A DNA stretch of 64,000 nt from assembly GCA_033557465.1 (NCBI GenBank), contig CM066033.1:17423080-17487079 (forward strand), read 5' to 3'. The notes under the pieces were generated by a model. It searched no databases and had not been told where the DNA came from. It saw only the letters and a list, made by a program, of their open reading frames with translations. Within the stretch, counting starts at the first letter, position 1. Each line of letters begins with the position of its first letter. The position numbers and the translations under genes were made by a program. The stretch comes from Ichthyophis bannanicus. Lineage: Eukaryota; Chordata; Amphibia; Gymnophiona; Ichthyophiidae. Below are positions 41,888 to 53,900 of this stretch, in pieces.

Positions 41888-44049
41888 AGCCTTTGATTTA
41901 ATTAGTGGAGGAGGGATAGTAAGGAAATCCACAGTACTACCCTTTAACTTTCGAAAGGGAGACTATGATAGAATGAGGAAAACAGTTAAGAAAAAACTAA
42001 AAGGAGCAGTTGCAAAGGTTAAAGACGTACATCAAGCTTGGGTGTTGTTGAAAAATACTATCTTGGAAGCCCAGACCAGCTGTATTCCACGCTTTAAGAA
42101 AAGTGGAAGGAAGTCCAAAAAATTGCCAGCATGGTTTAAAGCTGAGGTCAGAGAGGCTGTTGTTGCCAAAAAAGCATCTTTCAAGAAATGGAAAAAAGAG
42201 CCAAATGATGAAACCTGGAAACAGCACAAGCACTGGCAAGTCAAATGCAAGGCATTGATAAGGCAGGCAAAGAGAGAATTTGAGAAGAAGCTTGCTGCGG
42301 AAGCAAAAACGCGAAATAAAGACCTTTTCAAGTACATTCGTAGCAAAAAACCCGTGAGAGAGTCAGTTGGTCCATTAGATGATAAAGGGGTTAAAGGAGC
42401 ACTAAGAGGCGACAAGGCGATAGCGGAGAGACTGAATGAATTCTTTGCTTCGGTCTTTACTGAGGAAGATGTAGGGATGTTACCCACGACTGAAGTGGTA
42501 TTTAAAGGTGTGGAAGAATTGAAGGAAATATCGATACATCGGGAAGATGTCCTACAACTATTAGATAAACTGAAGAGTAGCAAATCACCTGGGCCGGATG
42601 GTATACATCCAAGGGTGTTGAAAGAACTGAAATTTGAGATTGCAGACCTGCTATCAGTAATCTGTGAACTATCATTAAAATCATCTCTAATACCTGAGGA
42701 TTGGAGGATCGCCAATGTAACACCAATTTTTAAAAAGGGTTCGAGGGGTGATCCGGGAAACTACAGACCGGTGAGCCTGACATCAGTACCGGGAAAAATG
42801 GTAGAAACCATCATAAAGAATAAAATTACTCAGCATATAGATAGTCATGACCTAATGGGAGACAGCCAACATGGCTTTAGACAAGGAAGATCTTGTCTTA
42901 CTAATCTGTTATGTTTTTTTGAAGGAGTGAATAAACAGGTGGACAAAGGTGAGTCGGTTGATATTGTGTATCTGGACTTTCAGAAAGCCTTTGACAAGGT
43001 CCCTCATGAGAGACTTTTGGCAAAACTAAAGAGTCATGGGATAGGAGGCAGTGTACTACTGTGGATCAGGAACTGGTTAAAAGATAGAAAGCAGAGGGTA
43101 GGGCTAAATGGCCAATTTTCCCAATGGAGAAAGGTGAATAGTGGTGTACCCCAGGGATCTGTGCTGGGTCCGCTGCTTTTTGACATATTCATAAATGACC
43201 TGGAAAGTGGAATAACGAGTGAGGTTATCAAATTTGCTGATGACACAAAACTATTTAAAGTTGTTTAAAACCCAGGAGGATTGTGGAAAATTGCAAGAGG
43301 ATCTTGATAAATTGGAAGACTGGGCATCAAAATGGCAGATGAAATTTAATGTGGAGAAGTGCAAGGTTATGCACCTAGGGAAGAACAACCCAAACTATGG
43401 TTACACGATGCAAGGTTCCACATTAGGGACCACCACCCAAGAAAAAGATTTAGGCGTCCTTGTGGATACCATGTTAAAACCCTCGGCCCAGTGTGCAGCG
43501 GCGGCCAAGAGAGCAAATAGAATGCTAGGTATGATAAGGAAAGGAATGGAAAATAAAACAAAAGATATTATAATGCCTCTATATCGTTCCATGGTGAGAC
43601 CGCACCTTGAATATTGTGTGCAATTCTGGTCGCCATATCTTAAAAAGGATATAGCAATTTTAGAAAAGGTTCAGAGAAGAGCCACCAAAATGGTAAAGGG
43701 GATGGAAGGCTACTCCTATGAAGAAAGGCTAAAAAGGTTGGGGCTCTTTAACCTGGAAAAGAGACGGCTGAGGGGAGATATGATAGAAGTCTATAAATTA
43801 ATGAACGGAGTGGAACGGGTAAACGTAGATCGATTGTTTACCTTATCAGAATATAGAAAGACTAGGGGACATGCAATGAAGCTACAGGGTAAACTATTTA
43901 AGACTAATAAAAGAAAATATTTTTTCACTCAACGTGTAATCAAACTCTGGAATTTGTTACCGGAGGATGTAGTAAAGGCTGTTAGTGTAGCTGGGTTTAA
44001 AAAAGGTTTGGACAAGTTCCTGGAGGAAAGGTCCATAAACCATTATTAA
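41888..44049 (+). pseudogene. CR1 reverse transcriptase, one frameshift
   Basis: The first frame ends at 43268 and the second runs to 44049, overlapping by a one-base shift near 43262. Blocks: [73 protein letters not shown] and the catalytic FADD (near 43245), then CKVMHLG and [13 protein letters not shown]. There is no endonuclease. Apart from the single shift it is clean, so it is young relative to the hAT it sits in. Confidence 0.88.
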
Positions 44050-44222
44050 GAAGGGACCCAGGATATCAATGCTTGAACCAATACAAGCATTGTGGAACCT
44101 GTGTCCCTTGGGGAAACTGCTAGGTACATATGACCTAGATTGGCCACTGTTGGAAACAGAATACTGGGCTTGATGGACCTTGGTCTGACCCAGTATGGCA
44201 TATCTTATGTTCTTATGTTCTT
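41888..44222 (+). mobile_element. CR1 LINE copy A, 5'-truncated
   Basis: It begins inside the end of the endonuclease (AFDLISGGG) and runs to the CR1 3' end, which reads TTGGTCTGACCCAGTATGGC and then TTCTTATG repeats at about 44200-44220. It is inserted in the hAT element on the opposite strand. Confidence 0.9.
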
Positions 44223-44366
44223 AACCTGCCAGCACGACCTCTCTCTCCTAGTGACGGGGTGAACTGCTGGAGAGATGGAACCAAGTGGGGCTGGCGATCT
44301 ACCTCTGACCCCTCCGTGATTGACAGGTAGATCGCAATCTACCTGTTGGACATGCCTGGTATAGAG

Positions 44367-45551
44367 CATTCCTCCTAATCTTTCTAGATGTCGCCTCAGC
44401 ATTCGACAATATAAACCATGAAACCCTCATTGCAAGGCTCGAATATATGGGCCTGGGCAGCTTAGTCCTGCTCAGGTTTAAATCATACATCTCAGACTGC
44501 AAGTTTACGATCCAAATAGGGAAAAAAACCCGCAAACACCTTAACAGAAGAACAAGGCATACCACAAAGTTCCGCCCTCTCTGCCCTCCTTTTCAACCTG
44601 CACCTTCAACCTATCACCCACATATTCCAAAAACACAACATCCACTGCTACATCTATGTGGATGACATCATGTTGTCACTCCCCATAGATGTAAATAACT
44701 CCAACTACAACAACGTGGACGAATGTATTAAGGAAGCTGACTCCTGGCTGAAATTCAACAACCTCAGCCTAAACTACAAAAAGACGGAAGCGATGCACAT
44801 CACAAGAAACCAAGACACAACCCTACCCCAAGCCATCACCATCAACAACACCACAATCCCAGTCAAAAAGGAAGTTAAATACCTCGGTGTTGTCCTAGAT
44901 ACCTCCCTCAGCATGCTACCCCACCTGAAACGAACAGCCAGAACAATCCTCTACAAATTAAAATCCATACAACAACTAAGACCTCTCCATGAAGATAACG
45001 ACATCAGAGCGGTCATTCAATCCATGATCACCCCACACTTCGACTACTGCAACAGGCTATTGCAGGGTCTACCGGCAAAGAGTCTCCACATACTCCAATG
45101 AATGCAAAATATCACAGCCAAGATCACCTGCAAAGCCAGACTAACTGACCATGTCACTCCCCTCCTATATGCCCTACACTGGCTCCCAATAGAAAGCTGG
45201 ATCATATACAAACTACTTGTAACATCATTCAAACTCATCAACAATGTTGCTCCCTCTTTCCTTTCAACCCTCCTCCTCACCCCAACAAACAGAACACGCA
45301 GGGAGAATGCCACTCACTCCTTAACAATCCGACTCTCCATCCAAAAAACAAAGCAAACCAGCAGCTCCAGAGCATTCTCCTGTGCTGCACCCAACATCTG
45401 GAACACCCTCCCACTGCACATCCGCACAACAAAAGACCTCAAAGATTTCAGAAAGCACCTAAAAACCCACCTCTTTACTATGCACTCTGGTACAGAAAAC
45501 TCATATCCAAACACACATGCACCACAGGGACAGCTCACCCAACCCAGATAA
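44367..45551 (+). pseudogene. L2 reverse transcriptase C-terminal part
   Basis: RT block DVASAFDNINHETLIARL, a frame break near 44560, then YVDDIMLSLP, NLSLNYKKTEAMHI and KYLGVVLDTSLS. A TGA at 45099-45101 is followed in the same frame by the LHWLPIESW and TRRENATHSL blocks and the C-terminus at 45551. The catalytic box is YVDD rather than the YADD of the other L2 copies here, so this is a different L2 lineage or a mutation. Confidence 0.8.
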
Positions 45552-45745
45552 AGGCCGTATAAAACAAACGTAAGCATGAAAATTCCTTTTTATAGCCAAG
45601 TTGTACATAGTTCCTAAAAAATTAACTCCAACCCACTGACCCTACCTGCAAATCAGGTTACCTGTAAAAAGTTTATTTTTGTTCCTTGTAAACCGCCCCT
45701 GATCTCTGGAAGGGGAGGTATAGAAAAGTAACAAATACAATAAAT
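44367..45745 (+). mobile_element. L2 LINE copy E, 5'-truncated
   Basis: It starts at the FLDVASAFDNINH motif of RT, right beside the hAT target duplication, and keeps a 3' tail with GTAAACCGCCCCTGATCTCTGG and AATAAATAAAAAT at about 45685-45745. The 5' limit is uncertain; the part upstream of the hAT was not recognised as L2. Confidence 0.75.
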
Positions 45746-45803
45746 AAAAATACAGAGCTTAAAGATTCCAAATTACCCCTGCCTACCGATAACCAGCCCT
45801 CAC

Positions 45804-48712
45804 TTGGTTTGCAGCGTGTCATGCTGTGAGGGATTGTGTGCATCAGTGATGCTGAGGGCTAAGCTATCGGTAGTTTAACTACTGGCAGGGTCTCCCAAGA
45901 TGGACAGGTCTCAGCTGAGGTGCCAGACCAAGACAAACCACCCATCTGGGCCTCAGTAGAATGCAGAAGAAGGGCCTGACAATCTACTTCCATATCTTGC
46001 CACAAAAACCCAATGGATAGTCACAACAAAACAAATTGCACAAATTCCATAGTGCTGGAAGATGAGACTCCCCAGGTCGGAAGGCACTAAACTAGCTATT
46101 GGGGAGGAGCTGAAGACTTTTCAGATTAAAGCCAGCATTTATTATGCGGTTGGATCAAAATCCTCGGGACGACTGACTACTGATGTAGCTGTGCATGAAA
46201 AGAGAGTCAGAAGCTGCAAAGATGTCTAACATTATTGGGACATGGAACATATGAAGCATGAACCAAGGGAAGTTGGTGGTGGTCTAAAATAAAATGGAAC
46301 ATGTTCAACTTGATCTATTGGGTGTCGAACTAAAATAGGCTGGCACTGCGCATTTTGCATCAGATGATCACATGGTCTACTGTGCTGGAAATGAAAGACA
46401 AAGAAGAAGTGGTGTTGAATTTATAATTAAGAAACTTGCAAGAACTGTAATGAAAAACAATGCAGTCAGTGATTGCTTAATTTCTTTGTGTCTATGAGGA
46501 ATGCCTTTCAACACAAATATAATTCAAATATATGCCCCAACAACAGCCGCAGAAGAGAATGAAATTGATGAGTTCTATAAACAGGTACAAGCTGAAATTG
46601 ACAGAACATGCAAACAGGATATCCTGATAGTCATGAAAAAGTTGGCAACAAAGAAGAAGGCAAAATGGTTGGAAATAATGGACTTGGCAACAGAAATGAA
46701 GCTGGAGAAAGACTGATAGAATTCTGCAAGACCAACGATCTATTCATCTCAAACACCTTCTTCTAGCAACACTAGCGGCAACTGTACACATGGACTTCAC
46801 CCAATGGATGGTACAAAAATCAAATTGACTACATCTGTGGAAATCAATGATGGAAATACTCTATACCCATCAACAAAGACAAAACCTGGAGCTGACTATG
46901 GTACAGATCAACATCTACTAGTATACAAACCCAAGCTAAAGTTGAAAAAGGTCAAGCCACTTATTAAAGTAGCAAAATATGACCTTGAGAATATACCACT
47001 GGAATTTAAAGACTGCAAAATCGATTTGCTGCTTTAGATACAAATGACAGAGCTCCAGAAGACTTATGGGAAGACAGCAATAAGGCTGTGTTTAGAAGAA
47101 AGTGAGAAGTCTCTACAAAAGGTGAAAAAGCAAAAACGGTCAAAATGGATGACTGATGAAACTCTGAAAATTGCCCAGAAACGAAGAGAAACAAAAGTCA
47201 AAGGAGAAAGAAAGGCAGTCACAGAATTCAGAGATCTTCAAAGTGCAGAAAGACAAGACAAGGAGAAGTACACTGACACATGACAGGAAATAGAAGCAGA
47301 AACTATTAGAGGAAGAACAAGACGGCTTTCCCATAGAAGTATTACAGCAATCTGATACAGCTGTTACCATACTTACAAGGAAATTTGGAAGAAATATCAT
47401 GGCCAACTGACTGGAAGAGATCTATGTTTATGCCAACACCAAAGAAAGGTGATTCAACTGACTGTAGAAATTATCACACAATCGCTCTGATCCCACATGC
47501 CAGTCAGATTCTACTGAAGATTATTCAACAGAGACTACACCATTCCTGGAATGAGAACTACCTGAAGTGCAAGTAGGTTTCAGGAAAGGGCGAGGAATGA
47601 GAGACATCATCATGGATGGATCCTTGAAAAGACTAAAGAATACCAAAAGGATATCTATGTGTACTTTACAGCAAGGCTTTTGACTGTGTAAACCGTGAGA
47701 AACTCTGGGCCACATTAAGAAGCATGGGTGTACCAGAAAACCTGATTGTTCTCGTGCGCAACCTTTACATTGATCAAGAAGCAACAGTTCAAACGGAACA
47801 AGGAGAAACAGAATGATTTAAAATCAGCAACGGTGTAAGGGGGCATACTTTCCCCCGCCTGTTTGATTTATTTGCAGAACAAATCATCAGTGAAGCAGGA
47901 TTGTATGAAAACAAGAGAGGCGTTTAAGATTGGTGGAAGGACTCATCAACATCCTTCACTATGCTGATGATACCACATTACTGGCTGAAAATGAAGACGA
48001 TCTGAAACATTTGCTTCTCAAGATCAAGGAACAGTCTTAAAATGGGCATGCACCTTAATGTAAAGAAGACAAAAATCATGAAATAATGAACAACTGTAAC
48101 CTACTTGGATCAACTATCAATAAAGAAGCAACAAGAAGTCAAGAAATCTGATGACGCATTGCTCTTGGTAGAATGGCTATGAAGGACTTAGAGAAAATTC
48201 TCCAGAGCAGAGATGTCTCTCTCCATACAAAAATTCAACTTGTTCAAGCCATGGCATTTTTAATAATGTCATATGGATTCGAAAGTTGGACAGTGAAAAA
48301 GACAAGACAGGAAGAAAATTGATGCCTTTGAATTATGGTGCTGGTCACAAATACTGTGTATACCATGGATTGCCCGAAGAACAAATCAGTCAATACTAGA
48401 GATCAAACCTAAGCTTTCTTTAGAAGCTCAGATGACAAGACTTTGACTTTCATACTTTGGACATGTCATGCGAAGAGAGAGATGATTAGAGAAAGACATC
48501 ATGCTTGGCATAGTAGAAGGTCAACGCAAAAAAGGAAGGCCAGCAATGAGATGGATCAATACAATAACAGCAGCTATGGGTGCCATTCTGTCAGTGAGCC
48601 ACCTGACTGAAGACCGAACACAGTTTAGAACAACTATCCAGAAGGTCGCCATGAGTCGACACTTAACAATAACAGCAACCGATAACCAGATTAATATGAA
48701 TAAAATATGACA
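45804..48712 (+). mobile_element. RTE-clade LINE, second copy, full span but decayed
   Basis: The 5' end is defined by homology with the element at the left window edge (shared from TTGGTTTGCAG). Pol is broken by many indels and stops. Recognisable pieces are QIYAPTTAAEENEIDEFYKQ (46525-46590), the ILIVM then AKW region, the KKQKRSKWMTDETLKIAQKR block (47130-47190), PTPKKGDSTDCRNYHTIALI (47430-47495), GFRKGRG and a YADDTTL-like box near 47965. The end near 48709 (ATGAATAAAATATGA) has no poly(A). Confidence 0.82.
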
Positions 48713-48790
48713 TCTAAAATGCTTGTATGTAAATGCTAGAAGTCTTAAAAAAAATAAAAGATGGGAGAGTTAGAATATATAACACGAAAG

Positions 48791-48964
48791 GAGTAATTAG
48801 AGCTTACCTGCTAATTAGCATTCCTGAAGGAACTCCAGTCCAGTCCCTTTCCTCTGGGTTGTGCTCCCCTTTCAGCAGCTTGGAGACCGAGTACGTCATC
48901 CTTTTGATGACACTGGAGTATATATACCATTGGCACCTCCCACTACCTCCAGTATCCTATTGAC
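48791..48964 (+). repeat. DIRS-B left inverted terminal repeat
   Basis: It begins TAATTAGAGCTTACCTGCTA. It contains ACTCCAGTCCAGTCCCTTTC and GATGACACTGGAGTATATAT. It is the inverted partner of the sequence at 56060-56229. The complement of its outer part gives AATTAGCAGGTAAG, as in DIRS-A. Confidence 0.8.
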
Positions 48965-50105
48965 AAAGCAGACAATATTTTTCTCTTGCTTCATACAGAT
49001 TCTCTCTCCCCTGAAATTACCCCTCTTAATCACTGCCTTACTGCCATTGCTTCATGGTTTTCCTGCAATTTCCTTCACATGAACCCTGCTAAATCCTTTG
49101 CTATCTGGTTCACTCTTGGGAGTCCCCCCCCCCCCACCTGTGCCCCTTCCCTTTCCTCCCAGTCCATTCCTCTTGTCTCATCACTCCGTTACCTGGGTGT
49201 TACCCTTGATTCTTCTCTCTCCTTCACGGCACATATTTCTTCCATCGTTCAGCGCTCTTTTTTCTCCCTTAGACAGATTCGAGCCGTCCGCCCCTTTCTT
49301 TCCTCCTCTGCTCTGGCTACTCTTCTTCTTTCCCTGGTGGTGTCTCGTCTGGACTATTGTAACGTTTCCCTGGCTGGTCTCCCCCAATCCCAGTTGTCTC
49401 GTCTTCAGCGTGTCCAGAATACTGCTATCCGTCTTCTAACTTACGCCTCTCGTTTCGATCATGTCACCCCTCTTCTTCTTCATCACCATTGGTTACCGGT
49501 CTCTTTTCGTGTTCAATATAAAATTCTTATTCTTGCGCACAAGGCTGTTCGCACTGGCACCCCCTCCTATCTTGCTGATCAGATACGCTTTCGTACCCCT
49601 CATCGTCTGCTTCGTTCTATTCACACAAATCGGATGTCTCTTCCCTCCCCCTCCCAGGCCCGTCTTGTCTCTACCCGATCCTCTGCCTTCTATTTTCTGG
49701 CCCCAAGCCTTTGGAACTCGCTCCCCCCCTCACTCCGTGCAGAAGAATCCTACCGGTCTTTCAAAACCCAACTTAAAACCCACCTTTTCCACCTGGCATT
49801 TGACCTCCCATCCTCGTTTTCCCCCTCCCCCCCCCCCCGTCCCATGATGTTAAACTATAATTGTTATTTGTATTGTTTTCTTGTTTATTGTTTATACTGA
49901 AATTGCTATTTGTATTGTTTTCTTCTTTCTTTTCTTTTCTTTTCTTTTCTTTTCCTTTCCTATTGTTTTAATTGGCGTTCCTTTTCCTTTCCTTTCTTTG
50001 CAGCCTCATTTTTAAATTGTTTAAAGTTTTATTGTAAACCGCTCAGGTACCTATGGTGTTGGGCAGTATAACAAGTTTTAAATAAACATAAACATAAACG
50101 TAACG
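48965..50105 (+). mobile_element. L2-clade LINE 3' fragment (L2-H)
   Basis: The frame 48986-49900 encodes the RT C-terminal part: FLHMNPAKS, LRYLGVTLDSSLSF, VVSRLDYCNVSLAGLPQSQL and the HWLPVSFRVQYKILIL block, intact for 304 codons with a poly-C run. A CTTTT-rich stretch at 49918-49965 and an L2-like tail (GTAAACCGCTCAGGTACC) end in AAACAT repeats. It belongs to a different L2 family from copies A, B and D. Confidence 0.8.
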
Positions 50106-50553
50106 GGGAGTCAATGAAACAGAGTAAAACTAAAAACTCCACTTACTATAACTAACCGGAAAAATTGTAAAACCATTCTTAACCTTTCTCCTATTACTAT
50201 TCATACTACCTCCCCCTTAACCCCAGGAGGATTTCCCCACCTCCCTGAAGAAGAGGAGGAGGCTTACCTGAATCATAATTTGCCCCCCAAAAGTCTCCGG
50301 ACAGGGGGCACCCACTGGTCCATTCTGCCGCTCTGAGTCCACCCTCTCAGCGATGAGTCTTCTGAAAGGGAATAACACTATCGCAAATAACCTCTTCGGG
50401 CCGAAGACGCCACTTCGCAGAAACCTGGTGGGATCAGGGACTGGACTGGACTGGAGTTCCACCAGGAATGCTAATTAGCAGGTAAGCTCTAATTACTCCT
50501 TCCTAAGCGTCCCTCTAGTCTGGTCCTTTTTCTCTGCGATGTAACAGAGCATT

Positions 50554-52060
50554 TCAAGAATGGGAGGAACCCGCGATACTGGACTGAAGAGCCGCTCCCC
50601 TAACCTCAGCATCTCCGGCTGCCTGACCATCTAAGCGAAAGTACTTGGTGAATGTATGCAGATAGGCCCACGTAGCCACCCTACAGATGTCTAGCGGCGG
50701 AACCAGACTGAATTCCGCCCACGAGGCCGCCTGCGCCCGTGTAGAATGAGCCCTGAAAACTCCCAGCATGGGTCTTCTTTTCAGAATGTACGCCGTAGCA
50801 ATGGCTTCCTTAATCCATCTGGAAATCGAAGCCTTGGCTGCCGCCTCCCCTTTCTGTGGTCCCCCAAACAAGACAAACAAACTGATCTACGAAACACCAC
50901 CATCCTGTCAATATAGTGCTTCAGGACCCTGCACACATCCAGTCGGTGCAAACGAGCATCCATTGTCCTGCGCTACTCCTTTGAGTAGGCCAGAATAGAA
51001 ACCGGTTGATTCAAATGAAAGGGGGAGACTACTTTGGGCAAAAAGGAAGGTACCGTCCGCAGGACCACCTTTTCCTTGAAAAAGCTCATGCATGGAGGCC
51101 AACATGAAAGTGCCTGGAGTTCCGAAATACGTCTGGCTGAACAGATCGCGACCAAAAACACTGTTTTGAGGGTCAGCTCCTTCAGGGAGGCTCACCCTAT
51201 CAGCTCAAAGGGATTCCCAGCTAGTGCGTTAAGCACGAGATTGAGGTCAGAAGGAGGAAGTGAGGATCCTTCCTGAGGCCGTAAACCTCTCACCACTTTA
51301 AGGACCTGCCCAACGTCTGGGTGTCCCCCTAGTGACTTACCTTGAACCTTACCCCGGTAACAGGCAATAGCTGTTAGCTGCACTCTTAAGGAACTGGCAG
51401 CCAGGCCTTTCTGAAACCCGGCCTGTAAGTCCAAGACGTCCAGCACAGAGACCGCCACAGGCCTCTTTTCCTGGACCACACACAGCCCTCAAAGATGCAC
51501 CAGACTCTCACATAAGAGACGGCTAAGGGGAGATATGATAGAAGTCTACAAATTAATGAACAGAGTGGAATGGGTAAACGTAGATTGATTGTTTACATTA
51601 TCAGAATATAGAAAGACTAGGGGACATGCAATGAAGCTACAGGGTAAACTATTTAAGAGAAATAAAAGAAAATAATAAGTTTCTGGAGGAAATGTCTATA
51701 AACCATTATTAAAAGGGGGACCCAGGATATCAATGCTTAACCAGAATACAAGCATTGTGGAACCTGTGTCTTTTGGGGAAACTGCTAGGTAAGTATGACC
51801 TAGATTGGCCACTGTTGGAAAGATGATGCTGGGCTTGATGGACTTTGGTCTGACCCAGTATGGCATATCGTATGTTCTTATGAGAGACAGGTCGAATGCT
51901 TCTGCAAATTTAGTAAGGTCGTGATCATCATCCTGGAGTACCCACGCTTTTGCAGCTTTGCCCTTTCAAGAGCCAAGCCGTAAGCGAGAATCGACCCACC
52001 TGCGGCATCTGGACTGGACCCTGAATTAGGAGGTTGTCTCTCACCGGATGTCACCAGGGG
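50554..52060 (-). pseudogene. DIRS-B tyrosine recombinase, split by CR1-C, nucleophile lost
   Basis: The N-terminus (SILAYGLALERAKL) reads down to about 51882, where CR1-C interrupts. It resumes at 51479 with GFQKGLAASSLRVQLTAIAC, continues through CSARRISELQAL, and then has RAHSTRAQAASWAE near the end (50730-50690). The Tyr of DIRS-A (KHYRLD) aligns with Phe here (KYFRLD, with Tyr one position earlier). There are several frame breaks. Confidence 0.75.
51499..51880 (+). mobile_element. CR1 3' fragment (CR1-C)
   Basis: It begins in the [15 protein letters not shown] region and runs to the CR1 3' end (TCTGACCCAGTATGGC, then TTCTTATG). AGAGAC flanks both sides (51504-51509 and 51882-51887), a possible short target duplication. 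It lies in the recombinase of DIRS-B on the opposite strand. Confidence 0.85.
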
Positions 52061-53900
52061 CAATCGGCCAGTAGCCTCACGAGGTCGGCATATCACGGCC
52101 TCCGTGACCAATCCAGGGCTATCAGAACTACCAGTCTCTGATGGGATTCTACGCTCTGGAGGACCCATAGAGGAAACACATACAAAAGCCCTTCCGAGGG
52201 CCATCTCTGAACGAGAGCATCTAGGCCCTCCGACATCCTTTCCTTTCTTCTGCTGAAGATGCGGCTTGCTTTGGCCGACCCCCATCTTGCCATGAGGTCC
52301 ATGATGGGTGGACCTCACCGGTGTACCTCCTGGTGAAACACTTCCTGACAGAGGTCCCATTCTCCATGAGGCACCTTGACCCGGCTCAGGTAGTCCACCG
52401 TGACATTCTCTACCCTGGCTACATGCACCGCCGACAAAGCCTGGAGATTGACCTCGGCCCAATCAAGCAGCCACTCTGCCTCCTCCTCCAGGGGAGGATT
52501 GCTCGTGCCGAATGATATAGGCCACTGTAGTGACATTGTCCGAGAACACCTGGACTGCCTTCTGTCGGACACAACGCTCGAACGCTCTGAGCGCCAGTGC
52601 TACTGCTCGCATTTCTACCCTGTTTATTGACCACCAAGCCTCCGGGGCATTCCAGCACCCCTGGGCAAAGTGCCCCTCGCAGTGAGCCCCCCCAGCTGAC
52701 CAGACTGGCATCTATCATCAACTGAATCCACCACAGGGACTCAAGGGGCATCCCCTGCTCCAGCTTCCCTGGCTGGAGTCACCAGTCCAGGGCTCTCCTG
52801 GTCACCGGAGGACATGGTAGCACTGTGGACAAAGGCTGATGCTGATGAGACCAGTGACGGAGAAGGGATCACTGGAGCAGTCTCATGTGGGCCCTCGTCC
52901 AGGGTATGAGCTTGATCGTCGCCACCATGGTCCCCAGAACTTGGAGATAATGCCAAGCGGTGGGCCCCCTCATAGCCAGAAGATGACCCACCAGACGCCA
53001 AAGCTCCCTCGTCCTCTTAACTGACAAGAACACCTTTCCTAAGCTGGTGTCAAACCTTGCCCCGAGATACTTGATCTGGGAGGGAACCAATCTGCGCTTG
53101 GACAAGTTGATTACCCACCCCCGGCTCCTGAAGAGATTGACTACCTTGGTTGTTGCCTCTACACTCTCCTCCTTGGACTTGGTGTGGATTAACCAGTCAT
53201 TGAGGTACGGGTGGACCAGGATCCCTTCTTTGCGAAGAGCCGCTGCCACTATGACCATCACCTTGGTAAAGGTACGAGGCATCGTCACCAGTCCGAACAG
53301 TAATGCCTGAAACTGAAAGTGTCCCATAAGTACCGCAAACAGCAGGAACTATAGGATGGGAATGTGGAGATACGCCTCCGTGAGGTCAAGAGACGTTAGA
53401 AACTCTCCCTTCCATACTGCCACTATTACCAACCTCAAGGTTTCCATGCAAAAGTGAGGAACCCTGAGACAATGATTGACTCATTTGAGGTCGAGAATCG
53501 GACAGACGGAACCCTCCTTTTTGGGAACCACAAAAGAAATGTAGTACTGACCGCAGCCGCACTGGCTTTTTGGAACTGGCACGACCACTCCCAGGAGCAG
53601 AAGCTGCGCCAAGGTTTCCTTTACTGCCGAGGCCTTGGACAGGGCTGTGCAGGGCGACTGCACAAACGATGGGGGATTGGTCTTGCCAGTTCGTGGGCAT
53701 ACCCCTCTCAAACCACCTCCAGAACCCATTGATTGGAAGTGACCCAATCCAAGCAGAGAAAAATCTGCCGCAGGCGCCCCCCCTCCACCAGCCGGCCTGG
53801 GTCCCCCTCGGTTCATTGTGGCTTCCTAGGACCCAAGGTGGAGGAAGAGACCCCAAATCCCCTTCCTGCCCCCTGAAACCCCTGGAAATTCTGTCCTTTC
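52000..53900 (-). pseudogene. DIRS-B reverse transcriptase-RNase H
   Basis: RT pieces: 53610-53481 has FVVPKKEGSVCPILDLK; 53327-52869 has LLFGLVTMPRTFTKVMVIV and the active-site box as YLND instead of YLDD, a loss of a catalytic aspartate. RNase H (52740-52320) has LMIDASLVSWGG-like, MRAVALALRAFE and FSDNVTTVAYI. The FSRRKERMSEGLDALVQRW segment follows near 52240. It is dead by both stops and active-site change. Confidence 0.78.

Larger units (their letters stand above)
38902..44358 (-). mobile_element. hAT DNA transposon with 8-bp target duplication, split by CR1
   Basis: Terminal inverted repeats start CAGGCATGTCCAAC at 38902 and are matched by its complement ending at 44358. The flanking 8-bp duplication GTATAGAG is perfect at 38894-38901 and 44359-44366, the hAT signature. 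The transposase is on the minus strand (39287-41084). 41100-41887 plus 44223-44358 is its 5' non-coding part. CR1-A occupies 41888-44222. Near the right end a GTAGATCGCAATCTAC palindrome (44331-44345) is visible. Confidence 0.9.

Noticed and set aside
49918..49965. CTTTT-rich run as a regulatory or origin element
   Set aside because: It is a simple repeat in the L2-H 3' UTR and has no other signal.
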